In this document: positions 1 to 6,461 of the stretch, in pieces
How positions within the stretch are numbered: the stretch's first letter is position 1
Layout: each line of letters starts with the position of its first letter
NCBI GenBank assembly: GCA_028715865.1
Contig: JAQUQY010000050.1
Location: 1-8,984, forward strand
Length of the DNA stretch: 8,984 nucleotides
Source of the DNA: Syntrophales bacterium
GTDB lineage: Bacteria > Desulfobacterota > Syntrophia > Syntrophales > UBA2210
Reading direction: 5' to 3'
Translations under genes and position numbers: made by a program
Notes under the pieces: generated by a model
What the model was told of the DNA's origin: nothing
Databases searched by the model: none
The model's input: only the letters and a program-made list of their open reading frames with translations

Positions 1-1063
1 GAACCGCCGGAGGCGCCGAAACAGGCCGGATGAAATCCCCGGAAAGAATATTGTCCAGCATGGTCGCGAAAATTTCCACGCCGGGATAGACGCCGGATAA
101 GGGTGTGGGACGAAGATCGAAGAGGCCCGGAGCAGAAAAGCCGAAGAGGACGTAGGCGTCCCTGAAATCTTCCAGATCTTCGATTACAGGGCTTTCACCG
201 CTTCTCAGGCGAAGCTCGCTCTGAATAATGGAGGCCGCGCTGTAGGCAAGGTGAGTCCCTGAAGGTCCACGGAAGTTCAGAATGGCCTGGCCCCGGTCAT
301 TCACAGGAATCTCCTTTCCTCCGATGGATAGAACACCCGGGTGAATTTCCAGAGGCACATTTGGGTCAGATGCCAGGTAGGACGCCAGGCCAAGTGAAGG
401 GACCACTCTGCCGTCGAAGACCCCGAGGAACGATATCCTGCGATAGACGTTGTCAGGATCGGGACGCAGGTTTACGTTGGCCAAAAGTGTCGAAGCCGAC
501 GCCAACTCATCCACGGGAAAGGTCGCGCGGGAAAAGGCGGCATGATCCTCCCAGCCGGCCCATCTTTCGAGTCCCATCACCTGGAGGTGGGGGTCCCTTA
601 AAAATTCGGGCCAGTTTTTTCGAGCCCCCTCCGAGCGGCTGAGGAAAATAGCCGCCGCAACGGGAAACTCCGCGATCTCGTCGGCAAGTGCATTATCATC
701 CCATACACCGTATCGGGAGGGCTCCGTAAAAAGCACGTCAAAGGCAAGGGAGCGCGCGCCCGCCCGTTTACAGAACTGAATTATCGGCCCGTAAACTTCC
801 CTGGGCCAGGGCCATGATAAATGGTTCTCGTATGCCGCCCAGTCAAGGCTTGCCTGGTCAAGAAAAATCAGCCGGATCTTCTCCGTGTGAGGCGAGGGCC
901 GCGCCAGCAGATTGACACGCCAATCCCAGGTCCTTGCCTCCCAGTGATCCAGCCATCCGGGCAGGAAAAAGGCAACAGCCACGAAGGCTCCCACAATGCC
1001 CGCCGCCAGGCCCTGAAGGAGTTTTGCCGGAAGGCGGCTCTGTGGAATTAATTTTGTGCGCAT
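1..1063 (-). CDS. CHASE2-domain membrane sensor protein, C-terminus beyond window
   Basis: The frame is open from an ATG at 1063 to the window edge (354 codons visible) and reads as a CHASE2 extracellular sensory domain. A membrane helix at about residues 16-36 is followed by the signature SWPWPREVYGPII (83-95) and GARSLAFDVLF (102-112). After a long middle section come AYVLFGFSAPGLFDLRPTPL (303-322) and GVYPGVEIFATMLDNIL (324-340). CHASE2 domains sit outside the inner membrane between an N-terminal helix and a C-terminal multi-helix segment. That segment usually leads into an adenylate/guanylate cyclase, kinase or diguanylate cyclase output. The output module lies outside the window, so its type is unknown. 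The gene is the last visible one of a minus-strand operon, starting 30 nt after the M48 protease. A G-rich GGGGG stretch directly before ATG and a GGAG further upstream are the only Shine-Dalgarno candidates, so translation may depend on the upstream gene. The domain call is firm; the ligand is unknown. Confidence 0.85.
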   Translation of the reverse strand, partial: MRTKLIPQSRLPAKLLQGLAAGIVGAFVAVAFFLPGWLDHWEARTWDWRVNLLARPSPHTEKIRLIFLDQASLDWAAYENHLSWPWPREVYGPIIQFCKRAGARSLAFDVLFTEPSRYGVWDDNALADEIAEFPVAAAIFLSRSEGARKNWPEFLRDPHLQVMGLERWAGWEDHAAFSRATFPVDELASASTLLANVNLRPDPDNVYRRISFLGVFDGRVVPSLGLASYLASDPNVPLEIHPGVLSIGGKEIPVNDRGQAILNFRGPSGTHLAYSAASIIQSELRLRSGESPVIEDLEDFRDAYVLFGFSAPGLFDLRPTPLSGVYPGVEIFATMLDNILSGDFIRPVSAPPAV

Positions 1064-1093
1064 TCCCCCGTACCTGACTCCCTGAAAATACTT

Positions 1094-2011
1094 TTACAGC
1101 AGATGACCTGCATGCCGGATGAACCGATCCGTGCGTACACGGGGAATATCAAGGCTTTCAAGCAACGCGCTGTTTTTCTTCAACTCGGAGATCCGGCTCC
1201 GGGGTGATGGGTGGGTCCTTGCAAAATCGGCCCTTCCGGGTTCTATGTAATTTTCCATGATTTCCAGCATGCCAACGAGAGCTTCAGGGCTGTAGCCCGC
1301 GCGCCGGAGGATGGATAAGGCAGCAGCGTCTGCCTGGTATTCAAAAGACCGTGAGTATCCGCTGTTGATCATGGTAGAGGTTATATCTGATATTACGTTG
1401 CCGAAGATACCCGTCAATTGCGCCGTTTCACCGGGACCCAGGGTTTTCAGGCCTTCCCTGGCAATGATCGTGAGGGCTTCAGTGGTCCTCGCCTTTTCGA
1501 TGGCCTGCATTCCGTGCCGCAACTGGATGTGGCCGATTTCGTGGGCTAGAACCGCGGCCAGGGCATCCTCGTTGCGGCAGCATCTGATGAGGCCGCGGGT
1601 GATAAAAACATGTCCGCCCGGTGTGGCAAAGGCGTTAATGTCATCGGAATCGAGAACCAGGAAATGATAACCGGAGAAGAGTTCAGGCATGTCCGATGCC
1701 GCAGCAATAGTATGTCCCAGCAGCGTGACGTAAGACTGAACACCTTGATCCTTAAGGACGGAATGGTTCGATAATATAACGGCTCCCACGGAACGGCCGA
1801 TGTAGTATTCCTGTTCGGGAGTGAATTCCTCCAGGCTTTTTGATACGGCCGCCATGCCCGCGCGTATCGAATCGCCATGAGTACGGGTAATCAGGCCAGT
1901 TCTTTCGGCGGCATCAGTAGCAGCGGCCGTCATCCGCTCCGCCGCGTTGCAGGCGATCAGTCCCGCCAATGATATGGAGAGTATGAGGGTGCGCAAGGGA
2001 AATGTCTTCAT
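1094..2011 (-). CDS. M48-family zinc metalloprotease, lipoprotein
   Basis: This 305-residue protein is a membrane-anchored M48 peptidase facing the periplasm, of the BepA/LoiP/YcaL type. These enzymes degrade or help assemble outer-membrane and envelope proteins. A lipoprotein signal peptide ends in the lipobox LIAC, with the acylated Cys at residue 21. The zinc site is HEIGH (157-161) with the third ligand in SFEYQAD (Glu224, Asp228). NAFATPGGHVFITRG (126-140) before it and THPSPRSRI (266-274) after it are standard M48 C-type motifs. There are no TPR repeats at the C-terminus, unlike BepA, so it is the short form. The start is supported by AAGGAGG about 6 nt upstream, inside the end of the SH3 gene, and by the ATGA overlap (2008-2011) with that gene, which implies translational coupling. 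Family assignment is near certain; substrate and partner are not visible. Confidence 0.93.
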   Translation of the reverse strand: MKTFPLRTLILSISLAGLIACNAAERMTAAATDAAERTGLITRTHGDSIRAGMAAVSKSLEEFTPEQEYYIGRSVGAVILSNHSVLKDQGVQSYVTLLGHTIAAASDMPELFSGYHFLVLDSDDINAFATPGGHVFITRGLIRCCRNEDALAAVLAHEIGHIQLRHGMQAIEKARTTEALTIIAREGLKTLGPGETAQLTGIFGNVISDITSTMINSGYSRSFEYQADAAALSILRRAGYSPEALVGMLEIMENYIEPGRADFARTHPSPRSRISELKKNSALLESLDIPRVRTDRFIRHAGHLL

Positions 2012-2514
2012 GGCCTGCCTCCTTCTAAACGGGGACTCAAGGCCCCGGCTGCGAGAAATGCCCTCATCTGTTCCGGATCAGTTCCGGCTTCCTCCATCCG
2101 GTTTACCCACGTGTAGTCAAGGTCTTTGTTTGCCTCGCGATACTCGTCCTCAATCTCTTCGGAAAACCCCTTGCCCGCGAGCGCAATCTCACCCCTGACA
2201 ACCGAGGTTTTCACGTCGGCCTCTCCCGACGAAAGAATGATCCTTTTGCTTGTCAATGCCGTGGAATGCATCCACCCCTGCAATTTCCCATCACGGAGGG
2301 ATACTTTCCTCCAGTCACCCCTTTCTTCCAGGAGGGCCACCATGTCTCCGTAAAACGCACGGGCTACAACCGAACCAAGATGGGACGGAGTGGCCCTGAT
2401 CTGCCCTTCCCTAACCTGAACGCTCATACTCTCTGTTTCCGAACCCAAAGCTGGCGCGGGGAGCATGAAACTCAGCAGCGCGAGACATATTATAATTGAC
2501 AGGCATCGAACCAT
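2008..2514 (-). CDS. Secreted SH3-domain (bacterial SH3, SH3_3-like) protein
   Basis: This 168-residue protein has a Sec signal peptide: hydrophobic core at about residues 5-18, probable cleavage after PALG near residue 24. A single bacterial SH3 domain follows (about residues 29-88). It shows the expected pattern: VQVREGQIRATPS, then GSVVARAFYGDMVALLEERGDWRKV, then GKLQGWMHSTALT. The tail (90-168) is charged and helical-looking and is not recognised. Bacterial SH3 domains bind peptidoglycan or partner peptides outside the cytoplasm, so a periplasmic adaptor or targeting role is likely but inferred. Its stop overlaps the M48 start (ATGA), which suggests the two products are made together and may interact. 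Translation starts after a strong AGGAGG about 6 nt from ATG. It lies 54 nt downstream of the LolA/DUF4412-like gene. Confidence 0.85.
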   Translation of the reverse strand: MVRCLSIIICLALLSFMLPAPALGSETESMSVQVREGQIRATPSHLGSVVARAFYGDMVALLEERGDWRKVSLRDGKLQGWMHSTALTSKRIILSSGEADVKTSVVRGEIALAGKGFSEEIEDEYREANKDLDYTWVNRMEEAGTDPEQMRAFLAAGALSPRLEGGRP

Positions 2515-2568
2515 AAAATCCTCCTGATGACTCTGTAAAGGGGCCGCACATTCTTCGATAGCGAATGC

Positions 2569-3330
2569 TCAACGGCCGAATACGTTTCGTATTCCTTCGC
2601 GGACGCCCTTTTTAATCATTTCAGCCGTTCCTCCCTCCTCTTCAGTCTCGGGCTGACTGGGCTGTACGCTCTCTTCTGACCGGCTGGCCTGTGTTCCCTC
2701 CGGCGCGCGCTCCGCCGCTCCGGAAAGAGATCCGGCGCCAAAGGGGGAGGGCATTTCAAGTTTCATGTATCCTGCCGGCGGCTTAAAAAGATAGCCTGAC
2801 AGCGGACCTTCCTTGATTCCCTGAAATTCAAAACTGCTTTCATCACTCTCAATCCGGATGGGCATCTGCAGCCGCTCGTCGAACCATACAGCGGCAACGC
2901 CTTCCCGCAGGTCTTCACAGCTCCACTTTATAACGTTGCGACCCTGGAGCTTTTCACGGCCAAGCTTCGTGTCCTTGCCGTCATAACCGGCGCAGGGACC
3001 GCCCAGGACCGGGCCGCCCATGGCATCTCCTCCGACCACATCTTCTTCGGGATCAAAGGAAGTTTCGAGATACATTCTCTCCCCCTCCATAACGTGCCAC
3101 ATTTTCCGCTGGGGAAAGCTGAAGATCATCACTGAGGACTGTTCGTCCGACGCAATCTCCATACGGATTCCCTCGGGTGCGCCAAAATATTTACCACGCT
3201 GTAACATTTCTCCCGTAACGACATAGTCAGCCGAAAAGGGGACCGGAGGTCCTCCCTGACCGGCTTGAAGAATCCCTGCCGTCAGGAATGCCATTATAAG
3301 AACAATAGAAATTGATAATATTTTTCGCAC
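2569..3330 (-). CDS. Secreted LolA/DUF4412-like protein of unknown function
   Basis: I start this gene at a GTG (3330), giving 253 residues, because AAAAGGAGG lies 7 nt upstream. The in-frame ATG at 3393 has no ribosome site and would put 21 hydrophilic residues before the signal peptide. From the GTG, a Sec signal is obvious: RK followed by a hydrophobic run to about residue 20, with LQA as likely cleavage site. The mature part is rich in beta strands: FSADYVVTGE, GIRMEIASDE, SVMIFSFPQRKMWHVM, RMYLET, VIKWSCEDL, VAAVWFDERLQMPIRI, GYLFKPPAGYMKLEMP. This order resembles proteins with DUF4412 or a LolA/LppX fold, which bind lipids or lipoproteins in the periplasm. Cys113 and Cys138 could form a disulfide. 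After residue 195 a Ser/Glu/Pro-rich linker leads to a short amphipathic helix (AEMIKKGVREGIRNVFGR). It is the first gene of the minus-strand operon. The family assignment is tentative. Confidence 0.75.
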   Translation of the reverse strand: MRKILSISIVLIMAFLTAGILQAGQGGPPVPFSADYVVTGEMLQRGKYFGAPEGIRMEIASDEQSSVMIFSFPQRKMWHVMEGERMYLETSFDPEEDVVGGDAMGGPVLGGPCAGYDGKDTKLGREKLQGRNVIKWSCEDLREGVAAVWFDERLQMPIRIESDESSFEFQGIKEGPLSGYLFKPPAGYMKLEMPSPFGAGSLSGAAERAPEGTQASRSEESVQPSQPETEEEGGTAEMIKKGVREGIRNVFGR

Positions 3331-3337
3331 GGTGTGG

Positions 3338-3346
3338 CCTCCTTTT
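3338..3346 (-). promoter_or_regulatory. Shine-Dalgarno deciding the GTG start at 3330
   Basis: On the minus strand the sequence reads AAAAGGAGG and sits 7 nt before the GTG codon that begins a clean signal peptide. This favours the GTG over the ATG 63 nt upstream. Confidence 0.75.
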
Positions 3347-3373
3347 GCGTGTTGTTGACAGATATGGTGGATG

Positions 3374-3399
3374 ACTGAAAAAGCAAGCTTCATTTCAGT
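3374..3399. repeat. Interrupted inverted repeat ACTGAAA...TTTCAGT (possible operator)
   Basis: Perfect 7-bp arms (ACTGAAA at 3374-3380, TTTCAGT at 3393-3399) enclose a second 4-bp pair AAGC/GCTT (3381-3384 and 3387-3390). It lies 44 nt upstream of the first gene of the minus-strand operon. It could be an operator or a hairpin in the leader RNA. The same ACTGAAA word recurs at 3485-3491. Confidence 0.4.
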
Positions 3400-3472
3400 T
3401 CAAACAATCAACAACCCCTGCAGCTGATTCAACATTACTGATAATTCAGGGGCGCCCAATGGGGTTAAAGCT

Positions 3473-3493
3473 GTTTTCAATATAACTGAAAAC
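3473..3493. repeat. Inverted repeat GTTTTCA-N7-TGAAAAC (possible regulator-binding site)
   Basis: Perfect 7-bp arms are separated by 7 AT-rich bases (ATATAAC) in the intergenic region between divergent genes. A 21-bp dyad of this shape suits a dimeric regulator such as a TetR-type repressor, which is common near acyl-CoA metabolism genes. The half-site TGAAAAC occurs again at 3594-3600, just before the crotonase start. No terminator role is likely, because neither arm is followed by a T tract. Confidence 0.45.
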
Positions 3494-3546
3494 GGGGATA
3501 TTTCAATTAGATAAAAAATAGTAATGGGCATATCCCGGAAAATGTA

Positions 3547-3555
3547 TGGTATACA
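3547..3555 (+). promoter_or_regulatory. Candidate extended -10 promoter element for the crotonase cluster
   Basis: TGG-TATACA matches an extended -10 (TGn-TATAAT-like) about 62 nt upstream of the crotonase start. No convincing -35 is seen; TGGGCA lies 19 nt upstream. The region is AT-rich and lies next to the inverted repeats, as expected for a regulated promoter. It is a weak call based on pattern alone. Confidence 0.3.
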
Positions 3556-3617
3556 ATAGCGATAATAATCATCTTTCTCATTATAGGACGAGCTGAAAAC
3601 TTAATCGGAGGTGAAGG

Positions 3618-4415
3618 ATGGAATTTGAAGAAATCATCTACGAAAAAAATGGGGGCATATCGACAATCACGATCAATCGGCCGGACAAATACAACTCTTG
3701 CACGCCGGTGACGATCTATGAACTCTCGCAGGCTTTAACAGATGCCTGGGTGGACACCGGGGTTGGCGTGGTGGTGCTTACCGGTTCAGGAGACAAGGCA
3801 TTTTGCACAGGAGGAGATCAGTCGATTCGAGAAAAAGGTGGTTATTCCGGCACCGTCGCCGCTTTACCCCTCGAGGTGGGATGGCAGCAGGTATCACTTC
3901 TGATACGGACCATTCCTAAACCTGTCATTGCCAGGGTCAACGGATTCGCGATAGGCGGGGGAAACGTTTTCCAGTTAGTATGTGATCTGTCCATCGCCTC
4001 TGATACCGCTCAATTCGGCCAGGCAGGCCCTCGTGTCGGCAGCTTTGACCCGGGTTATGGCACGGGAGATCTCGCAAGAGCCGTAGGAATGAAGAAGGCC
4101 AAGGAAATCTGGTACATGTGTCGGCGTTACACAGCAAAAGAGGCGTTGGAAATGGGGCTTGTTAATGCTGTCGTCCCCGCGGACAAGCTTGACGAAGAGG
4201 TCGCGTTGTGGTGTCGGGAACTCCTCCAGAAGAGCCCTACTGCCCTGAAGATGCTTAAGTATTCCTTTCACGGGGAAACGGATGGCGTCATGGGTATATC
4301 CAACCTGGGAACAGGCGGCCTCAGCATGTTTTATGAGACGGAAGAATCCCTGGAAGGCAAGACGGCCTTCATGGAAAAACGAATGCCGGACTTTACCAGA
4401 TTCCGGGGAAAGTGA
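3618..4415 (+). CDS. MenB/BadI-type crotonase (ring-cleaving or ring-forming acyl-CoA enzyme)
   Basis: This 265-residue protein is a full-length crotonase of the branch containing MenB (1,4-dihydroxy-2-naphthoyl-CoA synthase) and BadI (2-ketocyclohexanecarboxyl-CoA hydrolase, which opens the ring late in anaerobic benzoate or cyclohexanecarboxylate breakdown). Diagnostic stretches are FCTGGDQS (62-69), VNGFAIGGGNV (107-117), FGQAGPRVGSFDPGYGTG (133-150) and AKEIWYMCRRY (161-171). By position these supply the residues known from E. coli MenB: oxyanion-hole glycines near 65 and 114, Tyr76, Ser142, Asp144 and Tyr239. Gly137 sits where type I (bicarbonate-dependent) MenB has glycine. The N-terminus (MEFEEIIYE), the GGDQS form and DPGYGT look closer to BadI as I remember it. 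No men or benzoyl-CoA reductase gene lies nearby, so the substrate is open. It starts after GGAGG about 8 nt from ATG and leads a plus-strand cluster with a broken second crotonase. Confidence 0.85.
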   Translation: MEFEEIIYEKNGGISTITINRPDKYNSCTPVTIYELSQALTDAWVDTGVGVVVLTGSGDKAFCTGGDQSIREKGGYSGTVAALPLEVGWQQVSLLIRTIPKPVIARVNGFAIGGGNVFQLVCDLSIASDTAQFGQAGPRVGSFDPGYGTGDLARAVGMKKAKEIWYMCRRYTAKEALEMGLVNAVVPADKLDEEVALWCRELLQKSPTALKMLKYSFHGETDGVMGISNLGTGGLSMFYETEESLEGKTAFMEKRMPDFTRFRGK

Positions 4416-4471
4416 GTCATGACCTACTGCAAAACTCACGATTTAATAAATACACGAGACAGGAGAATTAT

Positions 4472-4940
4472 ATGAAGAATGTCACGATAGATAAAAGAGG
4501 GAATGTGGCCGTTTTGCATCTTAACAACGGGGATACAAATCCCATCAGCCCGAAACTTGTGGATGACCTCCTTGAAGCCCGGAATATCATCAGAAAAGAC
4601 TTTCGGGGAATGGTCCTCACGGGAAGCAGCAAGTTTTTTTGCATTGGCTTTGACCTGCCGGCGCTGGTAAATTACGAAAGACCTAAACTTGCGGACTTCT
4701 TTAACAAATTCAATGATCTTGTTTTGAGCCTATACACGCTCCCTGTGCCGACGTGTTGCGCCATTGCGGGACATGCCATTGCCGGTGGAAACATACTGAT
4801 TTTGACTTCTGATTTTCGCATTGCGGCATCTGGGAAAAAACTTATTGGATTAAACGAAATTAAATAATGAATATTTCCTTGATTGCTGGTTCAGCAATCC
4901 GGTACAGAAACTGATTAAAGAGGCGGCAAAGAAATTTTGA
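4472..4940 (+). pseudogene. Enoyl-CoA hydratase/isomerase-family pseudogene with internal deletion
   Basis: An ATG at 4472, preceded by AGGAGA at good spacing, opens a crotonase N-terminal half of 131 residues ending in a TAA at 4865. It contains the CoA-binding/oxyanion segments FFCIGFDLP (55-63) and AGHAIAGGN (99-107), then SDFRIAAS and GLNEI. Crotonases are usually about 250-270 residues. Directly after the stop, in a different frame, positions 4863-4937 read NNEYFLDCWFS then NPVQKLIKEAAKKF and end at a TGA (4938-4940). This looks like the normal C-terminal helix of the same family. Roughly 95-100 codons between the two pieces are missing, including the region of the second catalytic acid, and the frame has changed across the joint near 4856-4869. 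The product cannot be an active hydratase. It lies between the intact crotonase (56 nt upstream) and the DUF2284 gene. A GTG-initiated longer reading from 4412 is unlikely, because its extra residues are not crotonase-like. Confidence 0.85.
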
Positions 4941-4973
4941 GTTCAGGAAAAACATTGAAATGGAGAAACAGCA

Positions 4974-5513
4974 ATGGACATTTACGATCTGGAAAAATAC
5001 TGTGAAAAAGCCCTCCGTGCCGGCGCCACGAACGCGAAAATAACATCCCCCGATACGGTTGTTACGGCCCCATGGGTAAGATTCAAGTGCCTCTTCGGCT
5101 GTCCCTACAAACAACGGTACAGCTGTCCTCCCCACACCCCCACACCGGAGGAAACCAGGCAAACCCTGGATTCTTACAATCGCGCCATCCTTTTTCATGT
5201 CGAGGCCCCCTACTCCAGGGAAAGAGGAAAGACTATGGTTGCCTATCTCGATATGCTTGTGAAGCTCGAGGAGGAACTGTTCAAGGATGGGTATTACAAG
5301 GCATTTGTCATGCTGGCAGGTCCCTGCGTTCTTTGCAAAGAATGCGGGGCGGTGGAGGGGGTGCCGTGCCGCCTGCCCGACAGGACCAGGCCATCAATGG
5401 AATCCTGCGGTATAGACGTCTTCCAGACCGCACGTAATAATGGCTTTTTCATAACCACACTGAAGGAAAAATCGGAAACACAAAACCTCTACTGCCTCAT
5501 GCTGGTGGACTGA
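4974..5513 (+). CDS. DUF2284 cysteine-rich, probable metal/iron-sulfur-binding protein
   Basis: This 179-residue protein matches the DUF2284 family, annotated as predicted metal-binding proteins and frequent in anaerobes. Two cysteine groups are visible. The first is C39-x3-C43 with C51 in YSCPPHTPTPEE (49-60), the family hallmark. The second is C118-x2-C121-x2-C124-x7-C132 within GPCVLCKECG, a ferredoxin-like pattern able to hold a [4Fe-4S] cluster, followed by C145 in ESCGIDVF. There is no signal peptide or membrane segment, so it is cytoplasmic. The biochemical role of the family is not established; electron transfer or a redox-linked accessory role is inference. It starts 33 nt after the crotonase pseudogene with GGAG 8 nt before ATG, probably on the same transcript. 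It appears intact despite the broken neighbour, so it is probably needed independently of it. Confidence 0.85.
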   Translation: MDIYDLEKYCEKALRAGATNAKITSPDTVVTAPWVRFKCLFGCPYKQRYSCPPHTPTPEETRQTLDSYNRAILFHVEAPYSRERGKTMVAYLDMLVKLEEELFKDGYYKAFVMLAGPCVLCKECGAVEGVPCRLPDRTRPSMESCGIDVFQTARNNGFFITTLKEKSETQNLYCLMLVD

Positions 5514-5782
5514 TCGAATCAAAACCACACATTGAAGCTGTTCTAAGGTATTGCCATGAAAGAAGGCACCCCGCCATAACCTTGCTTTTCCATGGAGGTC
5601 ATTTATGGTAATTATAGTCCGGTTGCCTTGTTTCTCAGCGGCAGCTTCCCGAAAGCCAGGGTATCTCGGGTTGCCTGTGCTGTTAAAGCAAGAGGGCCGT
5701 TCGGTGTTTAAGGGTGAGAAGATTGCCCCGTTTTCTTATAGGCTTATGGTATGTTTAAAATAAAAATATCGAGAGGTGCTGC
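5514..5782. other. 269-bp spacer between DUF2284 and flavoprotein genes
   Basis: There is no terminator hairpin with T tract and no RNA gene that I recognise. It holds the weakly supported small ORF listed separately (5605-5763). On the minus strand a long stop-free frame runs antisense into the DUF2284 gene, but it has no recognisable motif. A weak -35/-10-like pair, TTGCCC (from about 5733) and TATGGT with a 16-nt spacer, could drive the flavoprotein gene; the match is poor. Confidence 0.4.
5605..5763 (+). CDS. Possible small ORF of 52 codons, unrecognised
   Basis: An ATG with a textbook GGAGG 6 nt upstream opens a 52-residue frame that ends 19 nt before the flavoprotein gene. The product is basic and begins MVIIVRLPCFSAAASRKPG. 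It has a short hydrophobic start but no clear membrane helix or domain. The good ribosome site is the only argument for translation; the composition looks close to random. It may be a leader peptide, a gene remnant or chance. Confidence 0.22.
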   Translation: MVIIVRLPCFSAAASRKPGYLGLPVLLKQEGRSVFKGEKIAPFSYRLMVCLK

Positions 5783-6361
5783 ATGAAGGTTGTGGGATTG
5801 AACGGAAGCGCGCGAAAGGACGGGAATACGGCAATACTCATGAATGCTGTATTTGACGAGCTTAAGAAGGAAGGTATAGAAACGGAACTGATTCAGATGG
5901 CGGGAAAACCCATCCAGGGATGCATTGCCTGCGCCAAATGCTTCAAGAATAGAAACAGGCGATGTTCCGTGGAAAAAGACATGCTAAATGAAATCATCTC
6001 GGCCATGGAGCCGGCCGAGGGCATCCTGCTAGGCTCTCCCACTTATTTTTCCGACGTTTCCTCCGGCATGAGGGCCTTTATCGAGCGCTGCGGCTTTGTG
6101 GGCCGCGCCAACGATTACATGTTCAAAGGCAAGGCGGGAGCCGCGGTAACGGCAGTCCGCCGTGCCGGCGCCATTCCGGCCTTCAATTCAATGAATCTCT
6201 TTTTGCACTACATGCAGATGTTTATGCCTGGCGCGAGTTACTGGAGCCTCGGCGTTGGAATGAATCCGGGAGACGTGCTCAAGGACGATGAAGGAATGGA
6301 AACCATGAAATCGCTGGGGCAAAACATGGCCTATCTGCTGAAAAAACTTAACGCATCCTGA
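5783..6361 (+). CDS. Iron-sulfur flavoprotein-like NAD(P)H-dependent FMN oxidoreductase
   Basis: This 192-residue flavodoxin-fold protein belongs to the NADPH-dependent FMN reductase superfamily. The FMN phosphate loop is GLNGSARKDGNT (5-16) and the isoalloxazine loop is GSPTYFSDVSSGMRAFIER (84-102). Between them C47-x2-C50-x2-C53-x7-C61 (GCIACAKCF...RRCSV) matches the compact cysteine motif of iron-sulfur flavoproteins (Isf), known from Methanosarcina and other anaerobes. These bind one [4Fe-4S] cluster per FMN and pass electrons from ferredoxin, some reducing O2 or peroxide. Length fits the family. The protein is cytoplasmic and homodimeric by family precedent. The start follows GAGAGGTG about 5-7 nt before ATG. 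It stands 269 nt after the DUF2284 gene, so it may be transcribed separately. The exact electron partner cannot be told from sequence; a plain FMN reductase without cluster is the alternative. Confidence 0.87.
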   Translation: MKVVGLNGSARKDGNTAILMNAVFDELKKEGIETELIQMAGKPIQGCIACAKCFKNRNRRCSVEKDMLNEIISAMEPAEGILLGSPTYFSDVSSGMRAFIERCGFVGRANDYMFKGKAGAAVTAVRRAGAIPAFNSMNLFLHYMQMFMPGASYWSLGVGMNPGDVLKDDEGMETMKSLGQNMAYLLKKLNAS

Positions 6362-6461
6362 AAGACTCAGCAAGCAACTTGTTTCGGAATCAAGGGAGGG
6401 ACAAGAACTGTGGAATAAGAAGAAGTTGGGTAGACGGGGGGATGCTCGCGAGAAATAACTT

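Noticed and set aside
361..642. Plus-strand frame of 93 codons, arginine/proline-rich
   Set aside because: It is antisense to the CHASE2 gene, and its low-complexity basic composition is typical of a shadow.
3331..3393. Upstream ATG extension of the LolA/DUF4412-like gene
   Set aside because: There is no ribosome site before that ATG, while AAAAGGAGG precedes the GTG at 3330, where the signal peptide begins. The extension also covers the inverted repeat.
3394..3617. Search for a riboswitch or small RNA in the divergent intergenic region
   Set aside because: I could not recognise any conserved riboswitch core; only short dyads and a weak -10 are visible.
3975..4439. Long minus-strand frame of 154 codons opposite the intact crotonase
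   Set aside because: It is antisense to a gene with clear family motifs, has no ribosome site or recognisable domain, and is a codon-bias shadow.
4412..4471. GTG-initiated extension of the second crotonase overlapping the first gene's stop
   Set aside because: The extra 20 residues are not crotonase-like, and a better AGGAGA-ATG start is at 4472.
6373..6395. Short CAAG-CAA-CTTG repeat after the flavoprotein stop as a terminator
   Set aside because: The stem is only 4 bp with a 3-base loop and no T tract.
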